Assembly: GCA_900555225.1 (NCBI GenBank)
Contig: USKL01000075.1
Span: forward strand, 1 to 7,131
Length of the DNA stretch: 7,131 nucleotides
Direction: 5' to 3'
Origin: an uncultured Collinsella sp.
Lineage (GTDB): Bacteria > Actinomycetota > Coriobacteriia > Coriobacteriales > Coriobacteriaceae
Below are positions 5,010-7,131 of this stretch, piece after piece. Below the pieces are notes generated by a model, which did not search any database, had not been told where the DNA came from, and saw only the letters and a program-made list of their open reading frames with translations. The position numbers and the translations under genes were made by a program. The stretch's first letter is position 1. Every line of letters begins with the position of its first letter.

Positions 5010-5756
5010 ATGGAACGCTCCAGGAAACCGAAAAAACGAAAGTTTGGGACGACCGTCCTTGAACAGACCGATGACAACATCAGCATGTTCAAGGAACAAC
5101 ATCCGCAAGAGTTTAAGACTCCGGGGGAAGTGGTCGACCTTCTCGCGAGTCTCTGTCTCCGCGTCAACAAGGGTGCGGCTGCAGAGCTGAGTGCTTTTTG
5201 TGCGCAACGGGTCAAGTCTATTCAGGATGAGCTTAGTGGATATGGCGATGCTGAGTCCCTGTCGCTCGCTGCAGACGATTTAAACGACAAGCTCTCTTAT
5301 TACAAGGCTCTTCGTAACCATATGCTGCGATTTGTTCCGCAAGACAGCCTTGTTGATAAGGGGCCGTCAATGAAACGCGTGGACCTGCGAGGCGGCTCGT
5401 ATCTCGTTGTCCCCGACGATTGGCCTGTGGTCAATGAGCCAAACGCCTCATCATGCGACTATGCTTTCGTCCTTGAAGTGCGGAACGCAAGCGATGCAAT
5501 TCCGCACTATGTTTATCTTTCCTCAAGGGAAGCCTGTCCTACGGATGAGGTGCTTAATGCAATAGCTGATAAATGGCCGGAGATTCGTGATGTCCAGAGT
5601 TCTCAGGTCGAGCCGATCTATGACAAGGACGGCGCGATTCTGAATGCCGACGAATGGACGAAGGCACCTATAATCGGCGTCTTCCCCATTCGCGATGCCT
5701 CATCGTTTTCCTGGGAGGATAAAGCTCCATATGGAGCGATGGTCTATCGCCATTAG
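5010..5756 (+). CDS. Hypothetical protein (248 aa), unrecognised
   Basis: I do not recognise this protein. The N-terminus is strongly basic (RSRKPKKRK, 3-11), suggesting nucleic-acid contact. Residues about 38-108 look helical (EVVDLLASLCLRVNKGAAAELSAFCAQRV...LNDKLSYYKALRNHMLRF), with heptad-like leucines. The remainder (about 120-248) looks like a mixed alpha/beta domain rich in aromatic residues and prolines (GGSYLVVPDDWPVV, PHYVYLSS, IGVFPIRD), ending PYGAMVYRH. There is no signal peptide, membrane segment, zinc-binding cysteine cluster or known nuclease or ATPase motif. The ATG at 5010 is chosen because GGAGG (5000-5004) lies five bases upstream; a TTG at 4998 in the same frame would overlap that site. 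It has its own promoter, diverges from the mobilization operon and converges on the integrase, the usual position for a regulator or cargo gene. Its base composition is more balanced than that of the relaxase and coupling genes. Confidence 0.8.
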   Translation: MERSRKPKKRKFGTTVLEQTDDNISMFKEQHPQEFKTPGEVVDLLASLCLRVNKGAAAELSAFCAQRVKSIQDELSGYGDAESLSLAADDLNDKLSYYKALRNHMLRFVPQDSLVDKGPSMKRVDLRGGSYLVVPDDWPVVNEPNASSCDYAFVLEVRNASDAIPHYVYLSSREACPTDEVLNAIADKWPEIRDVQSSQVEPIYDKDGAILNADEWTKAPIIGVFPIRDASSFSWEDKAPYGAMVYRH

Positions 5757-5774
5757 TCCATCTATGTTCAAAGC

Positions 5775-5809
5775 AAGGGAAGGGCCGGGTATATCTCGGC
5801 CCTTCCCTT
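5775..5809. terminator. Perfect 13-bp stem between convergent genes
   Basis: AAGGGAAGGGCCG (5775-5787) and CGGCCCTTCCCTT (5797-5809) are exact inverse complements around the 9-nt loop GGTATATCT. The stem starts 18 nt after the hypothetical gene's stop, and its right arm contains two bases of the integrase stop codon. Such a symmetric stem can end transcription from both sides. Neither side has a long T tract, so efficiency is uncertain. Confidence 0.7.
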
Positions 5810-7088
5810 ATGAATTGCTCTCTTGGGAAATGAGCTCGCCGAAGGCATCTGCTGCCTTACGATCGTTTGCCTCGATGGCGTGGGAGTAGATGGAGAGCGT
5901 CGTACTTGGAGATGCGTGTCCAAGTCTTGCCTGGACAGTCTTCACGTCTGCACCTTCTCCGATTAGGAGCGTCGCTTGCGTGTGCCGCAGGGCGTGGGGG
6001 ACGAGCCCACTGTATCCCGTGCCCCTCACGTGTTCTTTGCCGTTTCGCTGGAATCTTCTGGTGATATTGTTGTAGCTCCCAAAGCCGTTATCGACGCAGA
6101 AGTCGCGGAACCATCGGTCGAAGTTGTGGCCGTCTACGTTGACGACTGTGGCGTATATGCCATCCTCGGTCGTGACGACCTTTATGCCGTTAACGATAGG
6201 CGTCTTGTCGTCCTGATTGAGAGTGTATCGGTTGAGCTGCGCCCGCTGTTCTAGCTTCCATTTGCTGAGATAGCAGGCCAGGGAGTCGTTGATTGCTATG
6301 GTGCGTCGGCTCATCTTCGATTTTGGCGGTCGGAGAGTCTTGTCATTGGTGAACTGCTTCGACACGCTCAACGTGCGCTGCCCAAGATCGATGTCGCCCC
6401 AAGTCAAGCCGAGCATTTCGCCGCGTCGGAGACCACATTGGAGCAAGAGCATGGTGCCCGTTGCCTTGGCCGACAGTGGTTCATCCATGAGGCAAGACAG
6501 AAATCGTGAAGCCTCGTCTGCCGTAAGCGGAGTTCTTTCCCTGTAAGTTGGTTTGGGAAGCTTGATTGGCGTGCATGGGTTACGAAGGATGAGCTCGTTG
6601 TCTACGGCGTCTTGGAGAATCTGTCGCAGTTTGACATGTGTCCCGTGTAGCTCGGCTTCGGACATTCCCTTTTTGCGGGCGTTTGCGTAGATGTGCCGTA
6701 TATCGTCAGGGTGGAGGTCAGTAAGTCGAATATGGCCGAACATCTCTTGAATGTGGTTAATATAGTTGCCCTCACGGGCATAGGCGAGCGGTGACTTGAG
6801 GCTCTCTTTCCTTAGTTTGTGGAAGTTCCTGGCGTACTCTGCGACGGTGAGGTTTCCGTTGTCACGGACGATACCGGAGTTCAACTCCTCCTTGTATTCT
6901 TCCAGGGCTTTGCGGAGCATTGCCTGTTGTGTGCGTCTACTCACACCTTCGCAGTGCAGCGTTCTCTTGGATGAGTAGGCGTATTTGCCGGTCTTGGGGT
7001 CCTTGCCGAGGTTGAAGCGGTATTGGAACACCCCTTCTTTAACTTGATATACGCTGCCGTTTCCGACGACTCGTGGTTTGGTGCTCAT
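5808..7088 (-). CDS. int: Tyrosine recombinase / integrase
   Basis: A 426-aa site-specific recombinase that would integrate and excise the element. Domains: an N-terminal arm-site-binding part (about 8-70; GSVYQVKEGVFQYRFNLGKDPKTGKY), a helical core-binding domain (about 78-172), and a catalytic domain (about 185-415). All catalytic residues are present: R221 (GLRRGE), K256 (PPKSKMSRRT), H365 and R368 (HALRHT), H391 (LGHASPSTT) and nucleophile Y401 (SIYSH). Length matches Tn916/phage-type integrases. A stretch between boxes I and II (about 285-325) is longer than in compact recombinases. ATG at 7088 has AAGGA eight bases upstream. It is convergent with the hypothetical gene; its promoter must lie mostly beyond 7131 or in the 43 bases before it. 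The gene looks intact. Confidence 0.95.
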   Translation of the reverse strand: MSTKPRVVGNGSVYQVKEGVFQYRFNLGKDPKTGKYAYSSKRTLHCEGVSRRTQQAMLRKALEEYKEELNSGIVRDNGNLTVAEYARNFHKLRKESLKSPLAYAREGNYINHIQEMFGHIRLTDLHPDDIRHIYANARKKGMSEAELHGTHVKLRQILQDAVDNELILRNPCTPIKLPKPTYRERTPLTADEASRFLSCLMDEPLSAKATGTMLLLQCGLRRGEMLGLTWGDIDLGQRTLSVSKQFTNDKTLRPPKSKMSRRTIAINDSLACYLSKWKLEQRAQLNRYTLNQDDKTPIVNGIKVVTTEDGIYATVVNVDGHNFDRWFRDFCVDNGFGSYNNITRRFQRNGKEHVRGTGYSGLVPHALRHTQATLLIGEGADVKTVQARLGHASPSTTLSIYSHAIEANDRKAADAFGELISQESNS

Positions 7089-7090
7089 GG

Positions 7091-7127
7091 TGGGATTCCT
7101 TGGGATTAGGCTAGGGGCAAGCCCTTA
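7091..7127. repeat. Short repeats upstream of the integrase
   Basis: TGGGATT occurs at 7091-7097 and 7101-7107, exactly 10 bp apart, about one helical turn. TAGGGGC-AA-GCCCTTA (7112-7127) is a near-palindrome with one G-T position. Both are plausible sites for integrase or an accessory protein, or part of an attachment region. No second att copy is visible in the window, so no att site is claimed. The first repeat pair also overlaps the integrase ribosome site. Confidence 0.35.
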
Positions 7128-7131
7128 AAGG

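Larger units (their letters stand above)
1..7131. mobile_element. Integrative mobilizable element (core modules; ends not defined)
   Basis: The window carries a tyrosine integrase, an Xis-like small DNA-binding protein, a DnaB-like helicase, MobC, a VirD4/TraG-type coupling protein, a MOBP-type relaxase and an oriT-like site. This gene set is typical of an integrative mobilizable element, or of the mobilization end of a larger conjugative element. No VirB4, VirB6 or other mating-channel gene is present, so transfer would depend on a channel encoded elsewhere. No flanking direct repeats that could be attL and attR were found, and no chromosomal gene is visible at either edge, so the true boundaries are unknown. 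The mobilization half (to about 3300) is visibly more GC-rich than the helicase-to-integrase half, which suggests modules of different origin. Confidence 0.8.

Noticed and set aside
4833..5207. Leftward frames over the start of the hypothetical gene (4833-5207, 4976-5215)
   Set aside because: They cross the promoter and palindromes, lack ribosome sites and have no family resemblance.
1..7131. CRISPR array, rRNA, tRNA or transposase
   Set aside because: No regular repeat-spacer pattern, no tRNA-like cloverleaf or rRNA core motifs and no transposase motifs were seen on either strand.
1..7131. Direct repeats at both ends that would mark attL and attR
   Set aside because: The terminal sequences (start CCCCCGCGAC, end GCCCTTAAAGG) share no convincing match, so boundaries cannot be set here.

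Overview
The window holds the mobilization, replication and integration modules of an integrated mobile element. The best label is an integrative mobilizable element (IME), or a fragment of a larger integrative conjugative element. The DNA is GC-rich, strikingly so from 1 to about 3300, the genes are tightly packed and several have strong GGAGG-type ribosome binding sites. With the style of the proteins this suggests a high-GC actinomycete host, plausibly a gut Coriobacteriia relative. The host assignment is inference only.

Layout, left to right. 1-418 has no convincing gene. It is a very GC-rich, structured region with nested inverted repeats, a 19-bp direct repeat and, at 285-328, a strong candidate origin of transfer (oriT) whose core ATCTTG/CCCG is one base from the RP4 nic core ATCCTG/CCCG. 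A Rho-independent terminator at 375-412 closes the mobilization operon. That operon runs leftward from 4752 to 419 in the order: small Xis/MerR-type winged-helix protein, DnaB-like RecA-fold helicase, MobC-type relaxosome protein, VirD4/TraG-type coupling protein, MOBP-type relaxase. Consecutive genes overlap by 13 bp or 4 bp, or are separated by 3 or 10 bp, so they are very probably one transcript with translational coupling.

4753-5009 is a divergent control region with a long hairpin in the operon leader, a 16-bp palindrome and GAAAA-type repeats, and a good -10 box for a rightward gene. That gene (5010-5756) encodes a 248-aa soluble protein I do not recognise. It converges on a leftward tyrosine integrase (5808-7088), with a perfect 13-bp stem between them. 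Only 43 bases follow the integrase start. They contain a 10-bp-periodic repeat and a near-palindrome but no proven attachment site.

How the parts work together (inference from families): the integrase, possibly with the small winged-helix protein as excisionase, excises the element. The helicase may help unwind or replicate the circle. MobC and the relaxase form the relaxosome at the oriT beyond the end of their own operon. The coupling protein docks the relaxosome to a secretion channel. No other type IV secretion gene is visible, so a channel would come from a co-resident conjugative element unless such genes lie outside the window. The points most worth following are the oriT candidate and the fold-rich DNA beside it, the relaxase lacking one histidine of the usual His-X-His pair, the primase-domain-less helicase inside a mobilization operon, the structured divergent promoter region and the orphan gene.
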